Shown here: in pieces, positions 31,604 to 44,250 of the stretch
Position numbering within the stretch: position 1 is the stretch's first letter
How the letters are laid out: each line of letters starts with the position of its first letter
DNA from: Euborellia annulipes
Taxonomy: Eukaryota > Arthropoda > Insecta > Dermaptera > Anisolabididae
Direction of reading: 5' to 3'
Assembly (NCBI GenBank): GCA_023213315.1
Contig: JAKCPI010008027.1
Coordinates: 1 to 64,000, forward strand
Length of the DNA: 64,000 bases
The notes under the pieces: model-generated
The model's database searches: none
Told to the model about the DNA's origin: nothing
The model's input: only the letters and a program-made list of their open reading frames with translations
Program-made: the position numbers and the translations under genes

Positions 31604-34600
31604 ATGGCGGAATTTCCGGTCGAAGGTGACCCGATCGCTGCATTCCACTGGAGCGACTACACCGTACTTGGGGGTTCGATGCTCGTGAGCATGGCAATCG
31701 GCCTCTGGTCAGTAAGTGACATCGCGGTGACCTTTTCCATTCATTCCAAAAATGATTCCATCCATCCATCTCCTTGCTCCATATTACATTGATTTGATCA
31801 ATCATGATCCAAGGTTTCTTTCATTATCTATTTGTTTCATTTATGATGAGAAATAAACAAACAGTCTCCTAACCGGTTAAAAAAAAAAAAAACAATCCCT
31901 ACTGAAATGCGAATTGCCTCCTCTAAATTCCCCCTTCTTAAATGAAATAAATTTTTTTTTTTAGTTAATTTAAGGCCATATATATATTTACTATTTTTTT
32001 GTGGCCTTTATCGGAAAATAAATAAAAACACTCATAATCGCAGGCATATTGGACCTCCTCTAACCCGGGGGCCCGCTACAACTGCTATAGCAACAATTAC
32101 TCCTCCGGAACTTATTAATTAATTAGTTCTTGCGTTTTTTTGTTGGACCGTCATAGAAATATTTTTAAAGAATATAAATTACTTATTATAATTTCTAGCA
32201 GCATATTAAAAATTTTTATTTACAAATTTGACACAATTTGGCATACACAGGGGAGGGGGACAAACTTACAAATAAGGAGGCGGTAGAGGGGGGGGGATAA
32301 TATACATATAGCCAGCGTTTCCCAAAGTGGGGATCGCGACCCGGCACTAGGCCGTTTGTCACGAAAAAAAATTTTATATTTATTTTTTTTACCTATTATA
32401 ATATTATTTTTTCTTATACGTATTATTTTGCAATTTTTTGTATGAATCAAACAAACAAATAACTTGATTTTTATTAAAAAATAAAAAATGAAATTTGTTT
32501 TGAAAATATAAATGTTTTTTTTTTTTCATAAGGTGGGTCTCGTAAAATTTCAAAACCTCTTTCTGGGCCTCGGTCAAAAAAGTTTGGGAATCGCTGATAA
32601 AGGCTAGGCCTATATATCAACAGAGAAACAAACAATGTTTATTTCATTATAATAATTCCTTTTCTCACCACACCCATCATGGTTATAAAAATTAAATTTA
32701 CTGTTACATTTTTTTATTTATTTATTTTTTTTTTTTGTTTTAGAAAAATAATTTATCAGGTTCTTTTGGTTTTAAACTGGAATTATATTTATTACTTTAA
32801 AAAACTTGTCATTATTAGTAGCAGTTGAGTGATTTTTTTTTCAAATTTAAAGAGAAAAAGGCCTAAGAACTGGGACTCTATTTGTGTAATTGCCATGGGC
32901 GTAACTAGAAAATTTGGCTGGGGGGACCATAGGACCAGCCATCCTTCGGGGGGCCCGAATTGACTCAATTTTTCTTGGGTCGGGGAGCTTTCTGCCCCCC
33001 CCCCCCCTGAGACCCCCCTAGTTACGCCCATGGTAATTGCCTTTGAAATTGAAAGCCTTCACAATTTTATTTCACATAACTTGAGCAAAGGGATTGCCTA
33101 GAATACATAAACATTCCCCTATCTGACTTAAAAGTATTTTTACCAAAATTCTTTTAAATTATTTTGTGCCAAAAAGAATCTCTTTCAAACTAAACTCAAC
33201 ACAATTAATTAATCTCGGTTATCAGGTTTGGATGCAGCGGCCCTAAACAGACAACGGCAAATGATTTCCTTTTGGGAGGCGCCTCGATGAGCGCCTGGCC
33301 GACGGCTCTTTCCCTTGCAACTTCATTTATCACGGCCATTGAGCTTCTCGGCAATCCGGCTGAAATGTATTTACATGGTACCCAATTCTGGATGACTATC
33401 TTGGCTTTTGTACTTGCCGTACCACTTGCCAGCAATCTTTTTTTGCCCGTCTATCGAGACCTTAAGGTAATATAAATCCTTACCCTAAAAGGCTTTAATA
33501 TTTATAATCCTTGGCTTTATTTCCAGATCACTTCCGCTTTTGAATACCTCCAAATGAGGTTTGACTCGCGGATTCGCACCCTGGCTGCCCTTATGTATGC
33601 CTCCCAGATGGTCGTCTATACAAGCGTGGCTGTTTACGCTCCAGCCCTTGCCCTAAGCCATGTCACCGGACTTAATACTTACATCGCGGTGGCTTGCGTT
33701 TACGTCATCTGTGTTGGGTAAATTCAAGATCTGATTTATTAATAAATTAAAAAATTCCAGATTTTGTAAAAAATTGTTTTTTTTTCAAAAATGATGTTTT
33801 CCCTTTTTGATTTTAATTATTTCTATCTCCTGCAACCCTTTAAGAACTCTATCTCATAGTTAACCGAAAGATTTTGGTTGTTTGTCCAAGCTACTCCGCT
33901 CAAGGAGGCCTGAAGGCCGTTGTGATGACCGACACCTTCCAGACATTGGTCCTTGCAGCCTCTCTTATTGCCGTCATGGTCCTGGGTGACTACCTCGTCG
34001 GAGGATACTCGGCCGTTTGGGAAGCAAGTCAAAATACAGGAAGAATTGAAATTGGGAATTTTAATCCATCTCCTATAGTACGACATAGTTTCTGGTAAAT
34101 GACAAAATTTATTTTTTTATATTAAGTAAAGAACTGATTTCGATTCTAATTTAATTTAATTTTATGCTTTAGGTCAGTGGTGATTGGAGGGACGTTTTAC
34201 TGGGTCTCCATGTTCTCTGCCAATCAGGCATCTGTTCAAAAATTGGTGTCTGTGTCAACGACTAGTCAAGCTCGGATGGCTCTCTGGGTGTCTGCCATTT
34301 GCCTTGTTCTTATATATACAATTAATTTCTATACCGGCGCTGCTATGTATACGGCCTATCAGTCATGCGATCCCCTTTTAACAAATCGAATAGAGGCAGC
34401 TGATGAACTTCTTCCATTCTGGGTGATGCATCGAATGGGAAATTATCATGGAGTTCCAGGTAAATAAATATACATTAAAAAATTCCTTTCTTTGAGATTA
34501 TAAGGGGACTCGTGGGTGGCGGTCTAGGGTGTCTTCCACAAAGAAGATCCGTGTTCAAATCCTGAGCGTGAGGGATTTTTTCATTAAATAAGAATGTAAA

Positions 34601-36691
34601 CAATTTCTCAAGCAGTCACTGGATTGGAATATTGGATCTCACCACAATAGCCTCCCAGGCAACTGTACGAGGAGAGAGAGTTGCTGTGACATCCCGTCCT
34701 GTGAAAGGGTTCCTTCTCAGTGATGCATTCTTCGAAAGGAGAAGGCTACACGCCGGTGCTGAGGGAGTCCCTCCTCAAACTAGGACATCCTCCCTAGCAT
34801 AGAAAAGGTTGAATAAAAGGAACTGGGTGAAACCAGAAATAAGGATTAGTTCACTAGTTAGAAATTAATGCAGGGGGAGAGATAGGAAGTAATATAACTT
34901 CACGGGGTGCCGGTAGATGGCTACGGCCAGAGGCCGGTTGGGTTTGAGGTGTGTCTTCGTGCACGGAAGCACCTCGGGTAAATAAACGGGGATTCTGGTA
35001 GGAATTTCAAATAATAATAATTTGAGATATTTTTTATTTTAGAAAATTTGAATTGTTAAAGGTCTGTTCGTCGCTGGCATCTTCAGTGCTTCACTCGGTA
35101 CCGTTGCCTCAGCTCTCAACTCCCTTGCGGCAGTCACCGTCCAAGATTTTGTAATCGGTGCTTTTGGAGTACAACTTCCTGAAAATCGTGGAGCGATTCT
35201 CGGCAAATGGATTAGCGTTGGATTTGGATTAATCAGTTTTGGATTGGTTTTCGTAGTTGAACGACTCGGCTCTATTTTAGAGGTAGAAAACAAAAAAAGG
35301 ATCAAATTTGTTTTGAGTTTTTTTTTTTAAATTAATTTTCTTCATCATCAGGTGGCGCTCTCTTTCAATGGGATGGTGGGCGGAGTGACTCTCGGACTTT
35401 TCGCCCTGGGCGTTTGCTTCCCATGGTCTAATTCAAAGGGCGCAATGATCGGCGCCCTCTCAGGCGTGGCACTCGTCAGCTGGATCTGTCTTGGGAAGCA
35501 AGTAGCCATCGCAAATGGATTAATTGAGGAGAAAAATCTTCCATTGAGCACAGATATGTGTCTATTTTCAAATAACACTCTGCCTGAAGAGAGTACTGTA
35601 TCAATCGAATCGGAAACTAATAAGTATGTTATTTTATATATTAATTCAGTCTTTAAGGGTCTTCAGGAGGGCAAATTGAATTTTTAAGGTCCGAAACTAC
35701 TGAGGCATTTTAAAGTATTTTTTATGCAGTTTTTTTTAAAATGATTTAAATTCGAGATCATTTTACATAATAGAATGTTTTTTTTTTTTGGGGGGGGAGC
35801 AAACATTAATTTTTTTTAAAATAGGTACTCGAACTTGGCCAAAAGATATTTAATTAAATTAATTGTTTAATTTTGTATAGTTTATAAACTCGTAGATATA
35901 TTTTGAAATATTTAATTTAGAATAATATAAAATTTTATAAAAATCAGAGCCAAATGATGCCACTGATTAAAAAATATTTTTTTTTTATATTTATAGAAAA
36001 TGCAAAAACATTCTTATTTATTTAAAAATTAACGACCAAATAGTTCAGCACTTTTGCAAGAAAGGGTAGGCTAGTCTAATAGCCGGCATTATCAGATCAT
36101 GTATAAGCTTTATTTATATATTTTCATGCTGTTATCAATGATATATATATATATATATATTATTATAATTATCTATAATAATATTTATAAACTATTCATT
36201 ATTAAAAGATCAACGAAAATCAAACAAATACATAAGATTAAATATAGCCCTACCATCCTGCCATCTGTAGGCAAATTTTCGTAATAGTTGGGCTTTTTGG
36301 TTAAATGTTTAAGACCCCTAACACCATCTTATCGGCAAAAGCATGCGAGCAGCTTGGCCTCTATAAGCCCCTTAATTTACAAAATCTAATAACTAGTCTA
36401 TATACTTTTGTTTATTAATTAAAATAATTTTTTTCAAGCGTCTGGTGGATTTACCGGATTTCCTATCTCTGGTACTCGGCCCTGGGCACCATAACAACAT
36501 TACTGATCGGCTTGGCAGTTTCTGTGTTCACCTCCTCGGATACGGAGGCTGTGGATCCTTCATTGATCAGTCCACCTATCAGACATCTTCTGGCTTTAAA
36601 GAATGAGCTTAAAGTAAAAGCGCCTAAAGAGATCGCTGTGGCTGTGACGGCCACTTCGGGAAAATATACCTCTGCATCTATCAAAGTATGA
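31604..36691 (+). CDS. Sodium-coupled solute symporter, SLC5 family (SMCT/SMVT-like), complete, eight exons
   Basis: Exons 31604-31707, 33226-33466, 33527-33717, 33891-34094, 34173-34459, 35062-35282, 35352-35623 and 36439-36691 (TGA) join in one frame to 590 residues, the usual SLC5 length. The product should be a 13-helix plasma-membrane Na+ symporter. Visible family signatures are [10 protein letters not shown] with [78 protein letters not shown] and [10 protein letters not shown]. Phase matching picks the first donor at 31708 (GTCAGT), not the stronger-looking GTAAGT four bases later. Helix 8 has G355 and A358 where the paralogue has Ser. The ATG follows an acceptor by three bases, so a non-coding first exon lies upstream. 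Lies 16 kb downstream of, and parallel to, its paralogue, with few shared intron positions. Confidence 0.95.
32313..32596. mobile_element. hAT-like MITE in SLC5 intron 1
   Basis: Left end CAGCGTTTCCCAAAGTGGGG and right end complementary to CAGCGATTCCCAAAC are inverted. The interior is AT-rich and non-coding. The termini resemble hAT-type MITEs, though no target duplication is preserved. Confidence 0.6.
32894..33032. mobile_element. hAT-type palindromic MITE with 8-bp TSD
   Basis: GTAATTGC flanks both sides (32886-32893 and 33033-33040). The ends are CATGGGCGTAACTAG and its complement. The element is 139 bp with G and C runs. A related, damaged copy lies at about 40362-40485. Confidence 0.85.
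34505..35020 (+). repeat. SINE family S2 in SLC5 intron 5
   Basis: Same-sense insertion in the intron 34460-35061. The tRNA-like head (TGTTCAAATCCTG) and the body and tail match the copy at 6645-7225. It ends only about 40 bp before exon 6, whose acceptor (TTGTTAAAG) has a weak pyrimidine tract. Confidence 0.78.
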
Positions 36692-38611
36692 ATAATATTC
36701 TCTTTGTTTAAGTATTATTATCATTATTTATTCTATTTTATTTTTCATAATTATTTAAAATAAAAGGAAAAGTTTAAAAAATAATAAACTTAGGAAGCAA
36801 ATAAATCTGAGATGAAATCAATTCAGCGTGGTATTTATTATTTTTTTTTTTTGGCACTATTCCATTAAATCTTTTATAAAAAATTTATCACAATTTAATT
36901 AATTTTGTCTTTTCTACAATAATTATTATCTTAGATCCTCTTCTCTTAACTCGAAACAGTCACATCTCTTCCCCTTAGGTCGTTAATTAGAAATTTCACC
37001 GACTCTTTAAAAGATTATTTCTCGGTCACATCTTTTTGTTTCACTTTATTGGAATAGGACCTATTTTAAATTTTTAATATTTTCTAGTCCACTACCATTT
37101 GCTGAAGTTTGAGAAATTTTATTCTTGCACATTCAAACAAAATATTGTATAGATAAAAAGGGTAAAATTTTTTTTAAATAATCGAGTAATGTGCTAAAAA
37201 AATAATTGACAGACTATTAACTAATTGTAATAATAATTATAATATCAAATACCTACTTATTTATTTATACATCGCCTTTGACTTTGCGAACAAAATAATT
37301 TTGGTTTTTGTTGACCGTCACTTTTATTGTTTTCAAATTATTTATTATTATTTTTTTTTTTTTTGTGAATTTGACAATCTAGTATTATGTTTCTGATTGA
37401 CCACAAGGTGGGAGTAAACTCAAGAAATAAACATGATACATTTTTCACATTGTTCAATAGAGCTAGAAACTTTATTCTTTTAATCTGAAATAAGAGTTTT
37501 ATTTGTTTCCTCTTTTTTTACCATAGACAGTATATTCTTTTTTATTATTATTTATGTTTTACTATTGTATGTAAATAGATTTTTAAATAAATAATAGAAA
37601 TATCTATTTATTTTTTTACTCCTTATAAATCCTTGTGTGGTCCTTAAATGGTATAAATTCTTTTCCATTTACCAATTGCATTAGTGTTTTTAGTGCTTGG
37701 GTCCTTCCTTTTATTTTAGATAAAAAAAGTAATGAAAATAATCCTCAATTCTCTCTCTTTCTTTCTCTTCAATCATTAGTGTCAGTCCTGACACGTTAGT
37801 CTGAGTAGTAATTTTCATGGGAATGATACTGAGATGGGATCCCGTTTCCTTCCTCAGGAGGAGTTGGATAGTATTTTTGTCAATAGGTGAATTTGAATTG
37901 TTTTTAACTCAGGATTATATGCTTTACTGCTTTATCCTCTCAGCTAATCGCCTCCTCTATCCACAATTATTCATAAATATTTTTGACTTTTTTTTTTACA
38001 ATAAATATAACAGTCAATTATATTTTCCCGCTGAAAAGCTGAGAGCGCTAGTGTCGCCCTTCAATCACAAATTAAAGCATCTCAGTTGTCATTTGTTATT
38101 ACCTCGGCGTATTCACCCCCATTCTAAAACAAAATAAATTCTGGGAGAATTTTCAAAATAATAATTAAATTATATTTACTAATTTCTTTTGGATAAAAGT
38201 TTTAGAGGACATTGAACAAAAATAGATATAGCCTTTTGCTTTAAATGTCTCTTCTCTCTATCTAATCCTTGTCTCACTCCCTTGATAATCTCAACTATCA
38301 AAATAAAATTGATTTATTTATATTTATTCTCTTCTTTAACACATTTTACGGTCTCTATAATTTTTTTAATGTGTTAAAAATTAATATTTTTCTTTAAAAC
38401 ATTCGATAATGTTTGAAGGAATTCCGAAATTGGCTCACACTCTAGCTTTTTGTTTTGAGTGCCTCTTCTCTCTATCTCATCTCTGTATCCTGTCTTCTCG
38501 TAATTTTGTAGTTTTCTATTGTCACATACAACTTTACAATTACTTTCCCTTTTTTTGAACACTTTATTAAGTGATTTATTTTAAAATAATTACTTAAATT
38601 AATTAATAAAA
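36692..38611. other. Intergenic, between SLC5 gene B and the zinc-finger gene
   Basis: AT-rich, with AATAAA-type words shortly after the SLC5 stop. No transposon termini were recognised here, which is unusual for this window. The short segments 37780-37880 and 38030-38130 are GC-richer and could be regulatory, but no frame in them is convincing. Confidence 0.4.
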
Positions 38612-41600
38612 ATGTCATTTAATAAAGAGTATGAAGAACCTCTGCCTTTTGTTGAAGCATATGTGGATTCGCCTCCGGATATTAAGTATCCAATACATAT
38701 AGGTAATTTATTTATTTCTATATATTTAATGAGTGAATAGATATGAATGGCGAGTATTTATCAATCTCCTGTTTCTAAACGACAAGAATTCCCAGGTTTG
38801 TTGCCTGGTGTAGCTATCGAAAGCCAGATTAGACAATGCTTAAGGTCCCAACGCTTCTTATGGGCCCATTACATTAAATTTTTGAATATTAGAAAAGTTA
38901 TAATAAAACATATTAATTTTGTTAATGGCTGAGGGGTTTATTGTATATTTATTCAATTGTATTTTACAGCCTTCAATTTTAACCTATTCATTTAAAAGTC
39001 AATAATAAAGTACTACCATACTTGTGTTTTCTCATATGATTATTTCATTGCTTTCATATAAAAAAAAAAAAAAATGGAAATCTTTATTGGAACGTTGAAC
39101 CACAAAAGTTTTCTTAAAGAGAATCACAAAAGTTTTCATTAAAAATTTTTTCTGTCAAACCAGACAAATGTCAACCAGTTAATGACAAAACGTACGTATT
39201 GGGGCATTTTAGTTTTAATTTTGACTTCTCAGAAAGTGTATTCTACAGTATTATCCATGTTCTACAGTTTAAGGACCGTTGGTTAATAAAACAATTGACA
39301 ATTTTCAGTTATTTCGTTTCCTAGCAAGTGTGATGTGGATTTTATAGTTGGATTATCGTTAATAGGTAAATAAAAGAATAGCAGCTAAAATTATTTCATT
39401 TATTGGCCCACTAGGCTGACGTTTCGATCCTGGTCAAAACCATCCTCAGAGTTTGCGGGCTGTCACTATAGGCATACAATCAATAACTCAATCATATATT
39501 CCATGAACATTCGGTTACAGATATTTTAAAAATATCATTATACATACTAATATTTTTTAAATATCTGTAACCGAATGTTTTATTTAACTTTTTGTTAGTT
39601 ATATATACCAATTTCATCGTGGTTTTTGTGTCCTCACCATTCTTTTTTTAAATTTCAATAATCAGAACGGCCATTATTATTGTTCATAGAATATATAATT
39701 GAGTTATTGATTGTATGCCTATATTGCAGGCCGCAAGCTCTGAGGATTGTCTTGACCAGGATCGAACCGTCAGCCTTTAGGGCCAATAAATGAAATAATT
39801 TTAGTTGCTATTCTTTTATTTACCTATTTCCGAGCAAGCTTTTGCAAATTTTTAATTATTCAATACTGGTCAAGCCTGGTCTTAAAAGAGGCAAAAAATT
39901 AGAAATGGATTTTAGTGTAGAAAGACTGACTGCATGTGGAACTATAATTTTTTTTAAATTTTTATAAAGCAACCATAAAATAGTATATAACCTATGTGAA
40001 GATAAATTTTAATGATTTGGATCGCGACTCAACCCGAGAATATTTATCTTCACATCCAGTCGCGTCCTTCCAGAACATGTATATACTATATATATATATA
40101 TATATATATATTTATTTATAAAACAAATTAATCGCCAAGTGCACATTGTAGAAGAGGAAGGATGGGTTTTAAAGTGGAAAAATGTTCATTTTTACTTTCT
40201 CTTGCCTCTGTTAAATATATAGAGAGAAAGTATTGGATTCAAATCAAAAATTCGATTTTGAGAGTTTGATGGATATACTCGTTTTGAGGTCCCCTGAATC
40301 CAAAAAATTGGTTTTGGCTACATGGTCTGCCTGTCTGTCTGTGAACAAAATATCTCACGAACATGGGCGTAACTAGAGAATTTGGCTGGGGGGGGGGGGG
40401 GGCATGGGGCCAGCCATCCTCCGGGGGCCTGGAAAGCCCCATTAATTTTTCTTGGGGCAGGGAGCTTTCTGGGGGGTCCATGCTCACGAACGAAAAGAAC
40501 TAGGAAGTTGAAATTTTATATATAAGAAAGGCACCCTCCTGGGACGTGACACAAAGCTTTTGAACAAAATCGGGCGAGAGTACTAGTACTTTACTGATGT
40601 ACTTTTTCAGTTATAAAAAAAAAATCTGGTGTGACAAGCATTCTGTACATTACCGTCGACGGAGGGTTTCTTTAGATTCTCAACTACGCTAATGTTTTTA
40701 AAATAGAATTAATTCTCATTTTGAAGTATCTTAATAACATTTCAACTATTTATTACAAACTTGTTCTATCTTCTTCATTCGTTTACAATTTATGTAATAA
40801 AAAGTATACAAACATTTTCTAAGTATTTAAGCTTAATTCACAAGTTTAATAAAAATAATTTTCTTTTTCTTTTTTAGGTCCAGTCTATCCTTGTAATTTC
40901 TGCAAGATGAATTTCATTAACCTGAGCTTCCTAAAGAAACATGGAACAAAATGCTTATCCAGAAAAATACTTTCCACAGAAAAAATTGATTTTAATGTCA
41001 TCAAAGAAATGCGTAAGCCATCTTATTTTCTTAATAACTACGTATATAAGAATTTATTCGATGTTATATTTTCATATAGAAATTTAGCCAGAAAAAATTA
41101 TTTGCGTTTTATCGGTTTTGTTTTTTTTTTTATTTTACCAATAAAGTATTATTAAAATGGTAAATAAATAAGAAGAATATTGCTATTAAACGGGTGTGGA
41201 TTCAGAGCTGTTTCACACTTACACATTCGTCACACGTTAAATTTTATAAAATTTCTATTTATGGCGTGCTCAACTGCTTTAACATATTAATTAGATAGAA
41301 ATGTGTGACGATTTGCAAAACTCCCGTTGCTTGTACTGAGGATGGATGATTCCATCTCACTGGGATCGAGATATCTACAAATTGTTTTTTCTGACCATTC
41401 TGTCCGTATGAAAATTAATCTTCCTTACGGCCATTTACAATCGATTATTCAATGTTTTTTTTTTATTTTTAGAAGAAATTTTACGGAAAAAAAATAACGA
41501 AGAAAAGCAGAAGATAAAAAGAAGAAGAAGTTCAAAAAATTTAATAAAAATGATTCATAAATGTGACATTTGTTCTAAAGAATTTTCTAAAAATTCATAT

Positions 41601-42482
41601 TTGAAAAGGCATCGAAATGTACATTTAGAAGATAAGCCTTACAAATGTGAAATCTGCCTCAAAGGATTCACTCGAAATTCACATCTAAGAATACATCGTC
41701 ACACACACTCTGAAGAAAAGCCCTTTAAATGTGAATTATGTTTTGAAGGATTTTATCAAAAAATCCATCTTGAAACGCATGTTCTTAAACACTATAATGT
41801 GAAACCTTTCAAGTGTGATGTTTGTTTTAAAACATTTTCTAGAAATTATGTCCTCCAAAGGCATTACTTATCGCATTCAAAACAAAAGCCTTTTAAATGT
41901 GAGATTTGCTTTAAGCAATTTGTGCAAAGCTCTGACCTGCGAATTCATCTCCGATCACATACTGGTGAAAAGCCTTATAAATGCGAGATATGTTCCAAAT
42001 CATTTGTAGAAAATTCTAATCTCAAAGTGCATCTCCGCACCACACACTCTATCGACAAACCTTTTAAATGTGATTATTGTTTCAAACAATTCACTAACAA
42101 TTCCTCCCTTCAAATTCATCTCTGTACACACACGGGCGAAAAGCCGTTTAAATGCGAAATTTGCTTAAAAGAATTCGCTAGCAATTCAGATCTGAAAGTA
42201 CATCGTCGTATACACTCAGGCGAAAAGCCTTTTAAATGTGAAATTTGTACGAAAGATTTTGCACGAAGTTCACATTTGACGGTGCATCTTCGCACACACT
42301 CAGGCGAAAAGCCATTTAAATGTGACACTTGCATGAAAGAATTTTCAAGAAGTTCTCATCTTAAAGTGCATCTTCGTACACACTCAGGCGAAAAGCCTTT
42401 CAATTGTGAAATTTGCTCCAAAGAATTTTCCCATAAAGGTAATCTTAATAAACATCTTCGTAAACATCACATTGTATCCTGA
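38612..42482 (+). CDS. C2H2 zinc-finger protein, three exons, 411 aa
   Basis: Exons 38612-38702, 40878-41012 and 41473-42482 (TGA) stay in one frame across two GT-AG introns. The start MSFNKEYEEPLPFVEAYVDS follows an A-rich AATAAAAATG context. Residues 36-56 form a single C-x2-C-x12-H-x3-C (C2HC) finger, followed by a Lys/Arg-rich linker (about 80-101) that could be a nuclear localisation signal. Then come 11 consecutive C2H2 fingers (about 104-407), mostly joined by EKPF/YKC linkers of the DNA-binding type. Finger 6 has an extra residue between its His ligands. The product is probably a sequence-specific nuclear DNA-binding protein; targets are unknown. No KRAB, ZAD or BTB domain is present. 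Intron 1 (2.2 kb) holds a palindrome and a family A copy. Confidence 0.9.
39361..39829. repeat. Palindromic element with two outward hammerhead-like motifs
   Basis: Arms begin AATAGGTAAATAAAAGAATA and extend about 150 bp. Motifs lie at 39418-39449 (minus; CTGAGGATGG ... ATCGAAACGTC) and 39740-39772 (plus; CTGAGGATTG ... ATCGAACCGTC). The second has GAAAC changed to GAACC. The element sits in intron 1 of the zinc-finger gene. Confidence 0.75.
40083..40112. repeat. (TA)n microsatellite
   Basis: A run of alternating AT of about 28 bases in the zinc-finger gene's first intron. Confidence 0.8.
40190..40640 (+). repeat. Family A repeat with a nested, damaged hAT-type MITE
   Basis: The AGAGAAAGTA end lies at about 40215-40230 and the family resumes after 40485. 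Between about 40362 and 40485 lies a fragment starting CATGGGCGTAACTAG with a G run, related to the 32894 element. Confidence 0.65.
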
Positions 42483-42487
42483 ATAAA
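42482..42487 (+). promoter_or_regulatory. Possible poly(A) signal overlapping the stop codon
   Basis: AATAAA begins at the last base of the zinc-finger gene's TGA. If used, the 3' UTR would be very short. Confidence 0.35.
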
Positions 42488-42564
42488 CCTCCCTATGTTA
42501 AATTAAAAAAAAAAAAATTATTTAAATCCAAAGACATTACTCATTATTAACTTCAAAACTTTCA

Positions 42565-42663
42565 GCAAGTCGAGGGCGTCCGGCGCATGCGTAGCTAGGA
42601 AAATTACATGCGCAGTAACGAAAAGCAATACGCTTTTCCTCAATGCGCATGCGCTGGACGCCC
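42565..42663. repeat. Inverted repeat with NRF-1-like palindromes
   Basis: Arms GGGCGTCCGGCGCATGCG and CGCATGCGCTGGACGCCC pair with one mismatch, and inner AGGAAAA/TTTTCCT also pair. The arms contain TGCGCATGCGC-type words, which match the NRF-1 consensus. Either a small transposon or a promoter element. Confidence 0.5.
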
Positions 42664-43559
42664 ATTGAATCTTAGTTGTATAGACTGCTACTATTATTCA
42701 AGCCAGTGGTTGAGGATTCTATTTTTTTTTTTAATTTATTCTACTAAATGCCACTCTATAGCTGCTTTCTTCTCAAGTTTTCAATCCCCAAGAAAAGGCG
42801 AGTCGTTAAGAAGGAACGCTCCCAAAGCGCCCCATTTCTTGCAGCCCGCAAAGCAGCTTATATCGACCGCATCCTGGTGAATTAGCGAATGACATTTTTG
42901 GCTAAATTGAGATTTGTTCTAATATCTAATCTATTTAACATTCTGCACCTAACTATTAATTTAAATAATGTGAATAGATTAAAGAGAGTTTGCTGACACA
43001 TCTTAAATTAAGTACTTTTTTTATAAATATTAGTCTTTCATCGTTGTCTACAACAAGTCTTGTACTTCATTTACTTATTAAAGATTGATAATTTATCTTT
43101 TAAATTTAATTATGCTTATTATTTAATTTTTGGTGTCCAAAGATTTTTCACCTAAATAAATTTTCTTGAGAAAGTTTTGAAAATTGGAATTTGTTATTTG
43201 GTGAGAAATCTCCCTTGGCTGCATCCTCTCAATTCCAATAATTACCCACCTACAGCCACAAAGTCTTCTTTGTTAATAAAACGAAATTTTTTTCACCCCT
43301 TTTCCGCTTGGAGGAAAATTTTTTTCTCCTTCATGTGGAAATCATTTAACCTTTTTTTTTTTTGTGAACGAGGTCTCATCCCATCTTTTCAAAATCAGGC
43401 TTCGGCTAATTTTCGGCCGAAACCAGGATTTTTGGCCGAAACCGAATAATCGGTCGGTTCCTAAAAATTATATATGGTATATACACTGGGCCTCAGAGTT
43501 TTTTTTACGGAAAAAGTGGGCCGCACATCAAAAAAGGTTGGGAACCACTGCTCTAGATC

Positions 43560-43901
43560 AGTGGCGTTTTCGGGGGGCCGGCGCGGGGGGCCCCCCCCCC
43601 CCCTTCCTTCTAAAAAAAAAAAAATATCTTTTTCCCTTCCTTAATTTGTTTTTTTTTTATAAAAATTTTTTTTTAACTCTCATAAATTCAAAAAAAAAAA
43701 AAAAAAATAAATAAATTATAAAAAAATATATAATTTTTATTTTAAATTTTTTTTTTTTTTTAAAAAAAAAAAATTTTTTTTTTTTTTTTTTTTTTTATTT
43801 TTTTATTATTAAAAAAAAAAAAATTCTCTCTTTTTTTTTTTTTGGTGGGGGGGGGGGGTTGGAGGTTTTTGGCCCCCCCTCCCCCCCCCCCCGCTTAACT
43901 G
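43560..43901. mobile_element. hAT-type MITE with 8-bp TSD and extreme homopolymer content
   Basis: CTCTAGAT lies at 43552-43559 and 43902-43909. The element opens CAGTGGCG and closes with TAACTG. Inside are C, A, T and G runs of more than 10 bases. It abuts the end GGTTGGGAACCACTG of another hAT-like element at 43537-43551. Confidence 0.75.
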
Positions 43902-44250
43902 CTCTAGATCATCTTGTGTGATGAAATATTCCATTCGTCAGAATCGATATATTTTATATAAAAAAAATTGAAAAAACTAACTTTAAACTCATTTTTCTCA
44001 AAACTAGGTTTTTCATAACCATCATTTTAAAAATCCATATCTTTCAAACAAAAAAATGATAAAAAAAATTCTAAAAATACCGGCTTGCTCAGCAGGATGT
44101 GTTCTGTACAGAAAGTATAGAAACTCAATTTTGACTACGGAAGATTTGGTATCTTTTCATGTGGACGGTCACATATATCTGATGTTAAAGATTTACTATT
44201 GATAAAGACATTCTTGTTCTTCGGAACACAAAATAAATACTATTATTTAT

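Noticed and set aside
31604..31711. GTAAGT at 31712 as first donor of the SLC5 gene
   Set aside because: It leaves the next exon out of frame; GTCAGT at 31708 restores the conserved GLWFGC segment.
43364..43714. Open frames through the homopolymer region
   Set aside because: They consist of poly-Lys, poly-Phe and poly-Pro translations of homopolymers inside a transposon.
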